Numbered from the stretch's first letter, positions 47,620-56,680 are shown. The stretch: 64,000 nt of DNA from Geminicoccus sp. (GCA_002708995.1 PAPT01000022.1:39185-103184); one strand, 5' to 3'. Program-made: numbers and translations. Notes: generated from the sequence alone by a model not told the origin.

Positions 47620-48570
47620 TCAGCCTGTCAGTCCATAGGCCCGGCTTGCCGCACCCACGCGGATTTCAGATTGTTCGTCTTCGCTCAATTCGCCGATCCA
47701 ATTGTTCCAGATATCAACGATTTCCGCATAAGATTTGTAAAGCTTATCAACCGGGAAATTGCTGCCCAGCATCACCCTTTCCGGGCCGAAAGCATCAAGG
47801 ATGGTCTGGAAGATCACCCGGCAGTTCTGAGCGTCCCAGGCTGGGTGGTACATGCCCAGCCCCGAAATCTTGATCGATACGTTGGGCAGGCGCGAAAGCT
47901 TCCAGACGCCCTCGGCCCAGTGCGCCAGTGAAGGTTCGGCGGCGGGAATGGCGTTGCTGTGATAGGCCTCGAGCAGGAAATATGGCCCCGCGCAGTGATC
48001 GACGATGACCTGTGTGGTGTCGTGGCGGCTGATGAGGGCAACCGCGTCATCGACTTGATCGGGATAGAGCTGCAGGTCGAAACTGGCCCCCCTGGTCCCA
48101 AGCCGGCCGAAGTTATCCTGCCAGTCCTGATTCTGCATCAGCTCCGTGGGAACAAACGACAGCGCTGGCGCGGTGACCGTCCGTGCGACGATGTGCCGAA
48201 CCCCGGCAAAGCCCGGAACGGCCGCATGGGCCTCAAGCAACGCCGGAGCGTCGTCGTGGAGCAGATTGACGAAGCCGACCCACTTACCGGGCTGACCCGG
48301 CCCCGGTTCGCGCGCGGCCTGCTCAGCGATCCAACGGCTCTCGCTGACAGGGTCGGGGAGGGCGCCGTCAGCCTGCACGTGCACGCTGGCGACCAGCCCG
48401 CAGGCTGAAGCCTCGGTCCAGAATTCTTCCTTGGTGTAGTCGCGCTGAATCGCCGTTGGATCGCCGAAGGGCTTGGGTGAGCCGATGTCCCGCAGCCAGC
48501 CATACTCCAGCGTTTGTGGCTCCCACAAGTGGTGGTGGGCATCGATGAAAGCGGTGGGTCGTGCAGTCAT
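47620..48570 (-). CDS. Amidohydrolase family protein (2-pyrone-4,6-dicarboxylate lactonase/L-fuconolactonase type)
   Basis: A 316-residue TIM-barrel hydrolase. FIDAHHHLWEPQTLEYGWL carries the HxH metal motif of the amidohydrolase_2 group; later parts are FVNLLHDDAP, GVRHIVARTV, VIVDHCAGPYFL (third metal His) and ERVMLGSNFPVDKL with the catalytic Asp-like region. These match lactonase-type members. It is the first gene of a two-gene unit with the giant ferredoxin oxidoreductase, which suggests work on a 2-oxoacid-derived lactone or a similar ring, but the substrate is not known. Confidence 0.82.
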   Translation of the reverse strand: MTARPTAFIDAHHHLWEPQTLEYGWLRDIGSPKPFGDPTAIQRDYTKEEFWTEASACGLVASVHVQADGALPDPVSESRWIAEQAAREPGPGQPGKWVGFVNLLHDDAPALLEAHAAVPGFAGVRHIVARTVTAPALSFVPTELMQNQDWQDNFGRLGTRGASFDLQLYPDQVDDAVALISRHDTTQVIVDHCAGPYFLLEAYHSNAIPAAEPSLAHWAEGVWKLSRLPNVSIKISGLGMYHPAWDAQNCRVIFQTILDAFGPERVMLGSNFPVDKLYKSYAEIVDIWNNWIGELSEDEQSEIRVGAASRAYGLTG

Positions 48571-48707
48571 GGGTTGATCATTCCTTGGGTGCAGCCTTGC
48601 AGGCGCGTCTCTTGTCAGCGTTCAGACACCTTTGTAGGAATGGAAGTCAAGGTGAGACGGGCGTTTTACCTTGAAGAAGTGTGCACAGAGGCAAGGGGTT
48701 GCGTCCC

Positions 48708-49334
48708 ATGGTTCGGATTTACGGCGATTGCCTGTCGGGCAACTGTTACAAGCTCAAGCTCGTCCTCGAGCTGTTGGGCACGCCGCACGTCTGGAAATTC
48801 ACCACGTGGAAAAACGGCGGTACCCACACGGATGCCTTCCGCGCCATCAACCCGGCGGGCAAGGTCCCCGTGCTTGAGACGTCCAAGGGTGAGATGATCC
48901 CGGAAAGCGGCGCGGCGCTCTACTACCTCGCCCGCGACAGTCACCTCTGGCCCCAGCGGGAGGTCGACCGGGCGCAGGTGCTGCGCTGGATGTTCTTCGA
49001 GCAGTACAGCCACGAGCCAAATATCGCAGTGTCGCATTCGATCCTTACCGGTATTTATTCGCTAGACAATGCCGAAGAGCGGCTTGCCGCGCTCAAGCCC
49101 GAGGGCGAAGAAGCGCTGGCAACCATGGAGCAGCATCTTGCTAGCAACGACTGGCTGGTTGCCGGCGCGCCCACCATCGCGGACATCGCGCTTTATCCCT
49201 ACACCTCAAAGGCGGCCGTCGCCGGCTTCGAGCTTGAGGCCTACCCGGCGGTGGTCGCCTGGCTGGGCCGGGTCGAGCGGCTGCTCGGGTTCATCTCCTC
49301 TGATGAGGCTATCGCCCAGACGACCCCGGAGTGA
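48708..49334 (+). CDS. Glutathione S-transferase family protein
   Basis: A 208-residue cytosolic GST. The thioredoxin-like N-domain starts MVRIYGDCLSGNCYKLKLVL and includes INPAGKVPVLET with the cis-proline and IPESGAALYYLA with the ES glutathione-binding pair. The C-terminal helical domain has WLVAGAPTIADIALYPY, the conserved N-capping box. The start ATG has AAGGGG upstream. It may remove electrophiles; no specific partner gene is nearby. Confidence 0.88.
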   Translation: MVRIYGDCLSGNCYKLKLVLELLGTPHVWKFTTWKNGGTHTDAFRAINPAGKVPVLETSKGEMIPESGAALYYLARDSHLWPQREVDRAQVLRWMFFEQYSHEPNIAVSHSILTGIYSLDNAEERLAALKPEGEEALATMEQHLASNDWLVAGAPTIADIALYPYTSKAAVAGFELEAYPAVVAWLGRVERLLGFISSDEAIAQTTPE

Positions 49335-49411
49335 TATCGCTGGTGCACAGGTGAGGGTCTGATCCCCCGGCCAGCCGTCAGGGACTATTCAGCGATCAAG
49401 GAGACTGCGCC

Positions 49412-50119
49412 ATGACACCCCATATCGAAGCCGCCGCAGGCGACTACGCCGAAGACATCCTGCTTCCCGGGGATCCCTCGCGCGCCGAATGGATTGCCGA
49501 AACGTTCCTCTCGGACGTGCGGGTCGTAAACCGGGTGCGGGGCGCGATCGGGCTGACCGGAACTTTTCAGGGACGGCCGGTCTCGGTGCAGGCGACGGGC
49601 ATGGGCATGCCTTCGGCGGCGATCTACCTCAACGAGCTTTTGATGGAATACGGGGTCAAGCGCATGATCCGTGTCGGCACCTGCGGCGGGCTGAATGCGG
49701 ACTACCGGGTGCGCGACATAGTTCTGGCGCAGGCCGCGTCCACCAATTCCAACCAGAACGGGTCGCTGTTTGCGCCCTATCAGTATGCCTCAATCGCCGA
49801 CTTTGGCCTGCTGAGCACAGCCGCAGGTCTGGCGGAGAAGGCGGGACTGCGTACCGTGGTCGGCGGTATCGTCACCGATGATAATTTCTACGACCCCATG
49901 GGCGGTGCGCCCTACGAGGTGCTGAAGCAGCACGGGACGGTCGCTGTGGAAATGGAGACAGCGGCTGTCTACACCATTGCGGCCCGCTATGGCGCCAAGG
50001 CGCTAACCATCGCAACGATTTCAGACTGCCTGATCACCCACGAGCAGCTCTCGCCCGAAGCCCGGCAAGAGAGTCTTTTCGAGATGGTGCAACTCGCGCT
50101 CGATACCTTTGCCGCCTGA
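49412..50119 (+). CDS. deoD: Purine nucleoside phosphorylase, DeoD type
   Basis: Cleaves purine nucleosides to base and ribose-1-phosphate. A 235-residue hexamer-type protein. LLPGDPSRAEWIAE is the phosphate loop, VQATGMGMPSAAIYLNEL and IRVGTCGGLNADYRVRD form the core, and VAVEMETAAVYTIAARYG plus TISDCLITHE contain the nucleoside-binding Glu and the catalytic Asp. It starts an apparent operon with a deacetylase, a carbonic anhydrase homologue and a dehydrogenase. Confidence 0.95.
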   Translation: MTPHIEAAAGDYAEDILLPGDPSRAEWIAETFLSDVRVVNRVRGAIGLTGTFQGRPVSVQATGMGMPSAAIYLNELLMEYGVKRMIRVGTCGGLNADYRVRDIVLAQAASTNSNQNGSLFAPYQYASIADFGLLSTAAGLAEKAGLRTVVGGIVTDDNFYDPMGGAPYEVLKQHGTVAVEMETAAVYTIAARYGAKALTIATISDCLITHEQLSPEARQESLFEMVQLALDTFAA

Positions 50120-50152
50120 TTGCCGTCGGCTTCGATCGGTCTGGGCCCGCCT

Positions 50153-51073
50153 ATGAGCGCACCGCTGCCGCTGGTCTATGCGAGCGCCTATCAGGCCAGC
50201 ATTCCAAGCGATCACCGCTTTCCCATGGGCAAGTACGGCGCGGTCCATGCGCTGGTCTCGCAACGGCCCTGGTTCGCCAAATCCGTGCTGCATCAGGCCA
50301 TTCCCGCGACGGTGCAGCAAGCCAGTTTGGCTCACGATCCCGACTACGTTCAGCGGGTCGCACACGGCCAGTTGACTCCCGGCGAAGTCCGCGTAATCGG
50401 CCTGCCGCAGAACCCGACGGTGTGGGAGCGCTCATTTGCCTCCGCCGGGGGCAGCTTGCTGGCCTGCCGTCTGGCATTGCAGACGGGGTGGGCGGGGTCG
50501 CTCGCCGGAGGCTCTCACCACGCCGGGCCGAGGGGCGGACGCGGGTTCTGCGTCATGAATGATGTCGGCATCGCGCTGTCGTGGCTGCTCGCCGATGAAA
50601 CCCTGAGCCGGGCACTGGTGCTCGATCTCGACGTGCATCAGGGTGACGGCACGGCTGAAATCTTTGCCAACGAGCCCCGGGTCGAGACCGTCAGTCTGCA
50701 CTGCGAAGACAACTTTCCCTTCCGCAAGGCGCGGTCCGACCTCGATCTTGGTTTGCCTGCGGGGACGGGCGACAGCGGCTATCTGCAGGCGCTTAATGGG
50801 CTGCTGACGGATATCACCGGGCGGGCCAGAGCCTGTGACCTCATTGTGGTCAATGCCGGGGTTGATCCCCATGCCGATGACCGTCTTGGGCAGCTGGCGT
50901 TGAGCGAGGATGGGCTGGCGCAGCGCGATCTGATGGTCTTCGACTGGGCGCGGGATCTGGCAAAGCCCCTTTGCGTCGTCATGGGCGGGGGCTACGATCA
51001 CCGCATCGACGTCATTGCCGAGCGCCACGCCCGGGTTTACGACCGACTCTTTCAGGCCGCCAGCAGAGGTTAG
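50153..51073 (+). CDS. Histone deacetylase-like (class II/acetoin utilisation/APAH family) hydrolase
   Basis: A 306-residue arginase-fold deacetylase. GGSHHAGPRGGRGFCVMNDVGIA carries the charge-relay histidine pair; LVLDLDVHQGDGTAEIF gives the zinc-binding Asp and His; NAGVDPHADDRLGQL gives the third ligand region; and MGGGYDHRID ends the site. It should deacetylate small acetyl-amines such as acetylpolyamines or modified proteins. It starts 33 bases after deoD and ends three bases before the carbonic anhydrase-like gene, so coupling is tight. Confidence 0.88.
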   Translation: MSAPLPLVYASAYQASIPSDHRFPMGKYGAVHALVSQRPWFAKSVLHQAIPATVQQASLAHDPDYVQRVAHGQLTPGEVRVIGLPQNPTVWERSFASAGGSLLACRLALQTGWAGSLAGGSHHAGPRGGRGFCVMNDVGIALSWLLADETLSRALVLDLDVHQGDGTAEIFANEPRVETVSLHCEDNFPFRKARSDLDLGLPAGTGDSGYLQALNGLLTDITGRARACDLIVVNAGVDPHADDRLGQLALSEDGLAQRDLMVFDWARDLAKPLCVVMGGGYDHRIDVIAERHARVYDRLFQAASRG

Positions 51074-51076
51074 CCC

Positions 51077-51601
51077 ATGCCCCGCATTTTCGAGTTCGAC
51101 GGCATCAAGCCGCAGATTGACCCCACCGCCTACATCGCCCCCGGCGCCGTGATCATCGGCAACGTGCGTATCGCCGCCGGCGCATCGGTGTGGTTCAACG
51201 CGGTCCTGCGCGGCGACAATGAGATCATCGATATCGGTGAGAACTCCAACGTGCAGGATGGCGCCGTCGTTCACACCGATATCGGCTTTCCCGTGAAGGT
51301 CGAGGCCAACGTCACCGTTGGCCATACCGTCATTCTCCACGGCTGCCACCTAGAAGCGGGCTGCCTGATCGGGATGGGAGCCACCGTGCTCAACGGTTCC
51401 GTGATCTCCGAAGGCTCGCTGGTCGGCGCCGGCGCGCTGGTCACCGAAGGCAAGACCTTTGAACCCGGTCAGCTGATTGTCGGCAGTCCGGCGCGCGCCA
51501 TCAGAGCCCTCGATGAGGGCGGTAAAGCGATCACTGCAGGTGGCAGCCGCTTTTACACGGCAAACAGCCAGCGCTTTGCCAAGTCCCTGAAACTGGTCTA
51601 A
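51077..51601 (+). CDS. Gamma-class carbonic anhydrase-like protein
   Basis: A 174-residue left-handed beta-helix protein. Repeats of the hexapeptide type run through YIAPGAVIIGNVRIAAGASVWFN and VQDGAVVHTDIG, with three likely zinc histidines in VVHTD, VGHTVILHGCHLEAG and their neighbours. GMGATVLNGSVISEGSLVGAGALV continues the helix and RAIR ends it. Such proteins are often YrdA/PaaY-like with weak or no hydratase activity. Its start is three bases after the deacetylase stop. Confidence 0.88.
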   Translation: MPRIFEFDGIKPQIDPTAYIAPGAVIIGNVRIAAGASVWFNAVLRGDNEIIDIGENSNVQDGAVVHTDIGFPVKVEANVTVGHTVILHGCHLEAGCLIGMGATVLNGSVISEGSLVGAGALVTEGKTFEPGQLIVGSPARAIRALDEGGKAITAGGSRFYTANSQRFAKSLKLV

Positions 51602-51652
51602 CTCTGGCCACAGCACAACCGCTGTTCGAGCAGCTTCGATAGGAACATCAAA

Positions 51653-52531
51653 ATGGCAAAAGTCGCCTTCCTCGGCCTCGGGGTCATGGGCTACCCTATG
51701 GCGGGTCATCTGGTCAGCGCAGGCCACAGCGTCACCGTCTATAACCGCAGTGGCGCCAAGTCCGCCGCCTGGTCTGAGCAGCACCAAGGCCCCAACCAGC
51801 CGACTCCGCGTGAGGCATCGCTGGGGCAGGCCATCGTCTTTGCCTGCGTGGGCAACGACGACGACCTTCGCTCGGTCTGTCTGGGAGAGGAGGGTGCCTT
51901 CGCCGGCATGGAGGAAGGCGCGCTGTTCGTCGATCACACCACCGTGTCGCCGACCGTAACCCGCGAGCTGGCCGCTGCTGCCGCGGCGCAGGGGCTGCGC
52001 TACGTCGACGCCCCGATCTCCGGCGGGCAGGCGGGCGCTGAAAACGGCATCCTGACCGTCATGTGTGGCGCCGCTGAGGCCGACTTCGATGAGGCCTTTC
52101 CGGTCATCGATGCCTACGCCCGGAAATGCATGCTGATCGGACCGGTGGGCGCGGGGCAGCAGACCAAGATGCTCAACCAGATTTGCATCGCTGGTCTGGT
52201 GCAGGGGCTGTCCGAGGCGGTTGCATTGGGGCAGGCCCTTGAGCTGGATATGGAAGCGGTGCTCGATGTCATCTCCGGGGGTGCCGCGCAGAGCTGGCAG
52301 ATGGAGAACCGCGGCGAGACCATGGTCGCCGATGAGTTCGAGTTCGGTTTTGCTGTGGACTGGATGCGCAAGGATCTGGGCATCTGTTTGGACGAAGCCC
52401 GGGCCAACGGCATGACCCTGCCGGTGACGGCTCTGGTCGACCAGTTCTATGGCGACGTGCAGAAGATGGGCGGAGGGCGCTGGGATACCTCCAGCCTGCT
52501 GCGGCGCATGACCAAGACGCCAGAGGCATGA
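51653..52531 (+). CDS. NAD(P)-dependent beta-hydroxyacid dehydrogenase (HIBADH family)
   Basis: A 292-residue enzyme. VAFLGLGVMGYPMAGHLVSAG is the NAD loop, YVDAPISGGQAGAENGILTVM is the substrate motif, and GAGQQTKMLNQICIAGLVQGLSEA holds the catalytic lysine. It resembles 3-hydroxyisobutyrate or glyoxylate/succinic semialdehyde reductases. Its stop overlaps the next start by four bases (ATGA). It is paralogous in family, not closely similar, to the enzyme at 39.8 kb. Confidence 0.85.
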   Translation: MAKVAFLGLGVMGYPMAGHLVSAGHSVTVYNRSGAKSAAWSEQHQGPNQPTPREASLGQAIVFACVGNDDDLRSVCLGEEGAFAGMEEGALFVDHTTVSPTVTRELAAAAAAQGLRYVDAPISGGQAGAENGILTVMCGAAEADFDEAFPVIDAYARKCMLIGPVGAGQQTKMLNQICIAGLVQGLSEAVALGQALELDMEAVLDVISGGAAQSWQMENRGETMVADEFEFGFAVDWMRKDLGICLDEARANGMTLPVTALVDQFYGDVQKMGGGRWDTSSLLRRMTKTPEA

Positions 52532-53037
52532 TCACCATGCCCGCTTTACCACGGCTGTTTCGGGGACTTGGGCTTGGCTCGCTCGCTGTCATAGTGGCGT
52601 TTGGGCTGGCTCTGCCGCTCACGGCCCACTCTTCGGGCACTGGCAAAGGCGAGGGCAGCGGTGTCCAGTGGCTGCGGATGACCCACGCCGATTTTCAGGA
52701 ATTCCTCCACGAAAACCCGCAGGGCGTGACGCTGGTGTTCTCGGCGGCAGATGGCACGCCGCTGGGTCGCGAATATCATGCGCCAGACCTGAGCGTTTTC
52801 CTCGAATACGGCAGCGACAACGAGCGGATCCTGGGTTAGTTGAGCTACGCTCCGGGCAATCAGTTCTGTTACCGCTATCCTGCCTACCTTGATGAGTTTT
52901 ATTGGATATATTTCCAGTCAGAACAGAGGTTTATGGAAGAAAGTACAACTTCGGACGAGACTGACTTCTTCCAGATCATTCCCGGAAACCTGTTCGAGCA
53001 AGATTGGGGAAGCAACTGGGTGCAACGCTTTGATTAA
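52528..53037 (+). pseudogene. Secreted protein gene interrupted by one in-frame TAG
   Basis: Starting at an ATG that overlaps the previous stop, the frame encodes a signal segment (GLGSLAVIVAFGLALPLTAHS) and then WLRMTHADFQEFLHEN and a beta-rich domain. At codon 104 (52837-52839) a TAG interrupts SDNERILG; the same frame continues with LSYAPGNQFCYRYPAYLDEF and runs to TAA at 53035-53037 with no other stop. TGG-to-TAG would restore GWLSY. I recognise no family. The downstream part has no start or ribosome site of its own. Confidence 0.55.
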
Positions 53038-53176
53038 CAGTGGAAAAATGCAGAGATCTCTTGCATTCCCGGTGGGCCGGGGTTTTGGTGGTGGCGCCCA
53101 ACGTTCTCCGAATCCCGGTCCGGTAGCCGGATCCATGCCATGGTTTTCTCCTGCTAAAAATTCTGCTTTTGCGCAG

Positions 53177-54004
53177 ATGGTTGCCTGGCTTGCTTCATCC
53201 TTATGGCGCGTAATCACGGCGACAATGCTGGGTCTGGGGATTAGCCTCATTGTCAGCCTTTCGGCCGCTCAGGCCCAGAACCAGCCCTTGTTCCGGTCGA
53301 GCGTCACATCGCAGGCGGTGGAAAGCATCTACAGCGTGCCTTTCGAAGCCTTTGCCGGACAGTGGCTGGGCGGTGTGCCCACAACCCCGGTCGATCCTCG
53401 TTCGCTTGAGGTGCTGCAGAGTTTCGGCTTTCGCGGCTGGCTGCGGTCGCGCAATCACCGGGCCTTTGCCATCGGCACACCGGCGTCCTGTCCTTACAGC
53501 TGGCGGTCGTCCGGCTATCCGAACCGGGAAATGGCCGTTGAAGCCGCGATGGCGCCCTGCGTGCGGGGGGCGCTGGAGTTCAACGCCCATCAGCCGGCGC
53601 AGTGTGGTTGCCGCATCGCGCTGGTCGATGACCAGCTTTACGTCGATCCGGCGGACCTCGCCGTGCCGCGCATCATTCCCGCGCTGTGGGACTTCGGCGA
53701 GGGCAATCTGATTGTCGGGGTGATCGAGTACGACCGCCTGTTCGGCAAGGACAATGCGGTCGAATTCCGCGATGCCCTCGGCGATCTGCGCTGCCAGGGG
53801 ACCTTCTCGGCCTCAATCGCGCTGGTCGATAATCAGTTTCAGCTGTACTGCGATTTTGCCGAGGGCGTGCTGCGTGGCAGCCTGCGTGTCCGCAATTTGC
53901 AGAACTTCAATCCACACGGTGAGACGGTGGTGCGCGACGCGGACAACCGGCGCGTCCGCCTTGTCGTGGCGCAGGCTGTGGTGCACTACCTCAAAGGCCA
54001 CTAG
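53177..54004 (+). CDS. Hypothetical exported protein with conserved-looking cysteines
   Basis: About 275 residues from the ATG at 53177, chosen because it gives a signal peptide of normal size (VITATMLGLGISLIVSLSAAQA). Earlier in-frame ATGs at 53048 and 53135 also exist and none has a strong ribosome site, so the start is unsettled. The mature part contains four or five cysteines (TPASCPYSW, PCVRGALEF, CGCRIALVDD, LRCQGTFS, LYCDFAEG). CGCRIALVDDQLYVDP and SIALVDNQFQLYCDF look like two copies of a short repeat. The function is unknown. Confidence 0.6.
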   Translation: MVAWLASSLWRVITATMLGLGISLIVSLSAAQAQNQPLFRSSVTSQAVESIYSVPFEAFAGQWLGGVPTTPVDPRSLEVLQSFGFRGWLRSRNHRAFAIGTPASCPYSWRSSGYPNREMAVEAAMAPCVRGALEFNAHQPAQCGCRIALVDDQLYVDPADLAVPRIIPALWDFGEGNLIVGVIEYDRLFGKDNAVEFRDALGDLRCQGTFSASIALVDNQFQLYCDFAEGVLRGSLRVRNLQNFNPHGETVVRDADNRRVRLVVAQAVVHYLKGH

Positions 54005-54194
54005 GGCAGGACCGTTTATTGAGGCGGCCACGGTGCCCTTGGTGCCGGGATCAGCCTTGCGCCAGACGGTCTGCTGCTCGGGTTGATCTTCCCCCGTCGA
54101 TACCGCAAAAGCATCGCGATTGCGCGCGCTCGCTTGCATCCCTATCTGAAGCGCGACGCTGGTTGCACCCGTTGTTGATGAGAAGGATTCCAGG

Positions 54195-55901
54195 ATGGCA
54201 TTTGAGCGCGTTCCTGAACTGTACGCTGCCCCGAACGAGCGGGCGGACTTGCTCGAAAAAATCAAGGACATGCCGTCGATCGACCTGACCCCCCGTCAGC
54301 TGTGCGATCTGGAGCTGATGATGAACGGCGGTTTTGCGCCGCTGACCGGGTTTCTGGGCGAAGACGACTACAACAGTGTCGTAGAAACCATGCGGCTGAC
54401 CTCTGGTGCCCTGTGGCCGATCCCGATCGCCCTCGACATTAGTGACGCCCTTGCCGAGACCCTGACACTCGGCACGCAGGCCGTGCTGCGCGACCAGGAA
54501 GGCGTGCCGCTGGCTGTGATCGACTTGGAGGAAATGTACCGCCCCGATAAGCATCGCGAGGCCGAGATGGTCTACGGTGCCGACGATGAAGCGCACCCGG
54601 CTGTGCGCTACCTGCACCACCAGACCGGTCCGGTGTACCTTGGCGGCGCAGTGACGGGCATCGATGAGCCGGTGCACTACGACTACCGCCAGCACCGCTA
54701 CACCCCTAATGATCTGCGGCGCATGTTCCACAAGTGGGGCTGGCGCAAGGTGGTGGCGTTCCAAACCCGGAACCCGTTGCACCGCGCCCACGTCGAGCTG
54801 ACGGTTCGCGCCGCGCAGCTGACCGAAGCAAACCTGCTGATCCACCCGGTTGTCGGCATGACCAAGCCCGGTGACGTCGACCACTTTACCCGCGTGCGCT
54901 GCTACGAGGCGGTGATGCGGCACTATCCCGACCAGACCACGGCGATGGCGCTGCTGCACCTGGCCATGCGGATGGCCGGCCCGCGCGAAGCGCTGTGGCA
55001 CGCCCTGATCCGCCGCAACCACGGCTGTACCCACTTTATCGTTGGCCGTGACCACGCCGGACCGGGCAAGAACTCGCAGGGCGAGGACTTCTACGGGCCC
55101 TATGATGCGCAGGAAATGGTGACTAAGCACGCCGATGAGATCGGCATCGAAATGGTGCCGTTCCAGGCCATGGTTTACGTGCAGGAACGCGCCCAGTACG
55201 TGCCCATCAACGAGGTTGGCGAGGACGAGACCCAGCTAAACATCTCCGGCACCGAGCTGCGTCGACGCCTGCGTGAGGGTCTGGAGATTGACGAATGGTT
55301 CTCCTACCCCGACGTGGTGCAGGAGCTGCGCAAGACCCATCCGCCGCGCGATCAGCAGGGCTTTACCCTGTTCTTCACTGGCCTTTCGGGGTCTGGCAAA
55401 TCCACCATCGCCAACGCGGTTATGACCAAACTGCTGGAAGCTGGCGGCCGTCCGGTGACGCTGCTCGACGGCGACGTGGTGCGCAAGAACCTGTCCTCCG
55501 AGCTGTCGTTCTCCAAAGAGCATCGCGATCTGAACATCCAGCGGATCGGCTACGTCGCCTCGGAGATCACCAAGAACGGCGGCATCGCCATCTGTGCGCC
55601 GATTGCACCCTACAAGGCGACCCGCGATCAGGTCCGCGATCAGATCGAACCGCTGGGTGGCTTCCTAGAAATCCACGTGGCCACGAGCCTTGAAGTCTGT
55701 GAGGGCCGTGATCGCAAGGGTCTTTACGCCAAGGCCCGCGCAGGTCTGATCAAGGAGTTCACTGGGATCGACGATCCTTACGAGACGCCCGTGCACCCGG
55801 AATTGGTGCTGGATACGGACGACACGACGCCCGATGAATCCGCGCACAAGATCCTGCTCAAGCTTGAGTCGATGGGTCTGCTTTCGGCCCGCACCAGCTA
55901 G
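54195..55901 (+). CDS. Bifunctional sulfate adenylyltransferase/adenylylsulfate kinase
   Basis: A 568-residue fusion that makes APS from sulfate and ATP and then phosphorylates it to PAPS. The ATP sulfurylase half has VAFQTRNPLHRAHVEL (the QxRNPxHxxH site at 190-199) and IVGRDHAGPGKNS (GRDHAGP at 284-290). The APS kinase half starts near residue 388 with the P-loop GLSGSGKST (396-404), LLDGDVVRKNL and ICAPIAPYKATRDQVR. Both active sites look intact. It is the single-chain Sat-CysC type, not CysDN. It ends in a strong terminator. CysQ, which removes PAP made from PAPS use, is 4 kb downstream. Confidence 0.95.
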   Translation: MAFERVPELYAAPNERADLLEKIKDMPSIDLTPRQLCDLELMMNGGFAPLTGFLGEDDYNSVVETMRLTSGALWPIPIALDISDALAETLTLGTQAVLRDQEGVPLAVIDLEEMYRPDKHREAEMVYGADDEAHPAVRYLHHQTGPVYLGGAVTGIDEPVHYDYRQHRYTPNDLRRMFHKWGWRKVVAFQTRNPLHRAHVELTVRAAQLTEANLLIHPVVGMTKPGDVDHFTRVRCYEAVMRHYPDQTTAMALLHLAMRMAGPREALWHALIRRNHGCTHFIVGRDHAGPGKNSQGEDFYGPYDAQEMVTKHADEIGIEMVPFQAMVYVQERAQYVPINEVGEDETQLNISGTELRRRLREGLEIDEWFSYPDVVQELRKTHPPRDQQGFTLFFTGLSGSGKSTIANAVMTKLLEAGGRPVTLLDGDVVRKNLSSELSFSKEHRDLNIQRIGYVASEITKNGGIAICAPIAPYKATRDQVRDQIEPLGGFLEIHVATSLEVCEGRDRKGLYAKARAGLIKEFTGIDDPYETPVHPELVLDTDDTTPDESAHKILLKLESMGLLSARTS

Positions 55902-55931
55902 GGCTGCAGCGCCGCTGCAATACCTGAGAAG

Positions 55932-55965
55932 GGCCGGGGTCAGACGATGATCCCGGCCTTTTTTT
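55932..55965 (+). terminator. Rho-independent terminator after the sulfate adenylyltransferase/kinase gene
   Basis: An 11-pair hairpin GGCCGGGGTCA-GACGA-TGATCCCGGCC is followed by seven T. It is the clearest terminator in the window. Confidence 0.85.
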
Positions 55966-56139
55966 GTGCCCGACGGCAGGAGCGGCAGGGTGGCGCCACA
56001 GACGCGCTAGCGGGGACTTGAAACTTTACGCGACAATTGCCGAAAATTCAGGTATAACCCTCCATGTTTCAGATGTTGATTTTCTTCCATCCGAGGCAGG
56101 CTCGACTGTTTTGAAGGGCCGCCAGAGGGGGTTCAAGTG

Positions 56140-56451
56140 ATGATCAGACTTTTGCTGTGCCTGCCGCTGCTCGCCTTCGCGGCCTGCGAGTTCTCGCGGC
56201 CGACAATCATGGCGCGGAGCCCTGAGATTTCGCTCAAGCCTCGCGACGGCGAAGTGCGTCTGGTCGATGTCCGGCTCGGCGTGGCCCATCTGGAAGCTAC
56301 CTGTGACCCCGGCTCCAGCGCCATTTGCAGTGTCTATGCCGCGCGCTGGTGCCAGAACCTACCCAAGGTCTATGACCGGCAAAAGTATTTCACCGGCGCC
56401 AACGGGCAGGAGCGGACGGTCTATCTGGCCAGTTGCGATCCCCGCGTCTGA
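56140..56451 (+). CDS. Small predicted lipoprotein
   Basis: A 103-residue protein with AGAGGGG upstream and adjacent GTG/ATG starts. The signal peptide MIRLLLCLPLLAFAAC ends in a lipobox with Cys16. The mature part is short, with SLKPRDGEVRLVDVRLG and cysteines at ATCDPGSSAICSVYAARWC and ASCDP. I recognise no family. Confidence 0.55.
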   Translation: MIRLLLCLPLLAFAACEFSRPTIMARSPEISLKPRDGEVRLVDVRLGVAHLEATCDPGSSAICSVYAARWCQNLPKVYDRQKYFTGANGQERTVYLASCDPRV

Positions 56452-56524
56452 CTTGCGCAGCAGCCCTGTGAATCCCATTGTTTTGAAGCAAATCCTTTTT
56501 AAAATAGCAAGGGGAGGGACAGAC

Positions 56525-56680
56525 ATGTCGAACCGAAACATCCGCATTGAAAACCACTATGGTCTGGGAATGGCGTGGTTCGTCGGCTGGCTTTTCACCG
56601 TCGGACGCTTAGCAAAGGGTTCTGGGGCGGTGTGCTGGCGCTGATCGTCTGGCCCTACATGCTCGGCAACCACTTTCAGC
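56525..56680 (+). pseudogene. Small membrane protein gene broken by a frameshift
   Basis: A strong ribosome site (AAGGGGAGGGA) precedes an ATG. Frame one reads MSNRNIRIENHYGLGMAWFV and continues as GWLFTVG, then derails to a stop at 56642. The adjacent frame then reads KGFWGGVLALIVWPYMLGNHF, completing a two-helix membrane protein whose pattern (WLFTIG-x-FWKGVLALxxWPYYLG) is familiar from small alphaproteobacterial and gammaproteobacterial proteins. One missing base near 56605-56617 would join them. Beyond LGNHF the second frame runs on without a stop to 56856, so the original end may also be lost. Confidence 0.6.
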
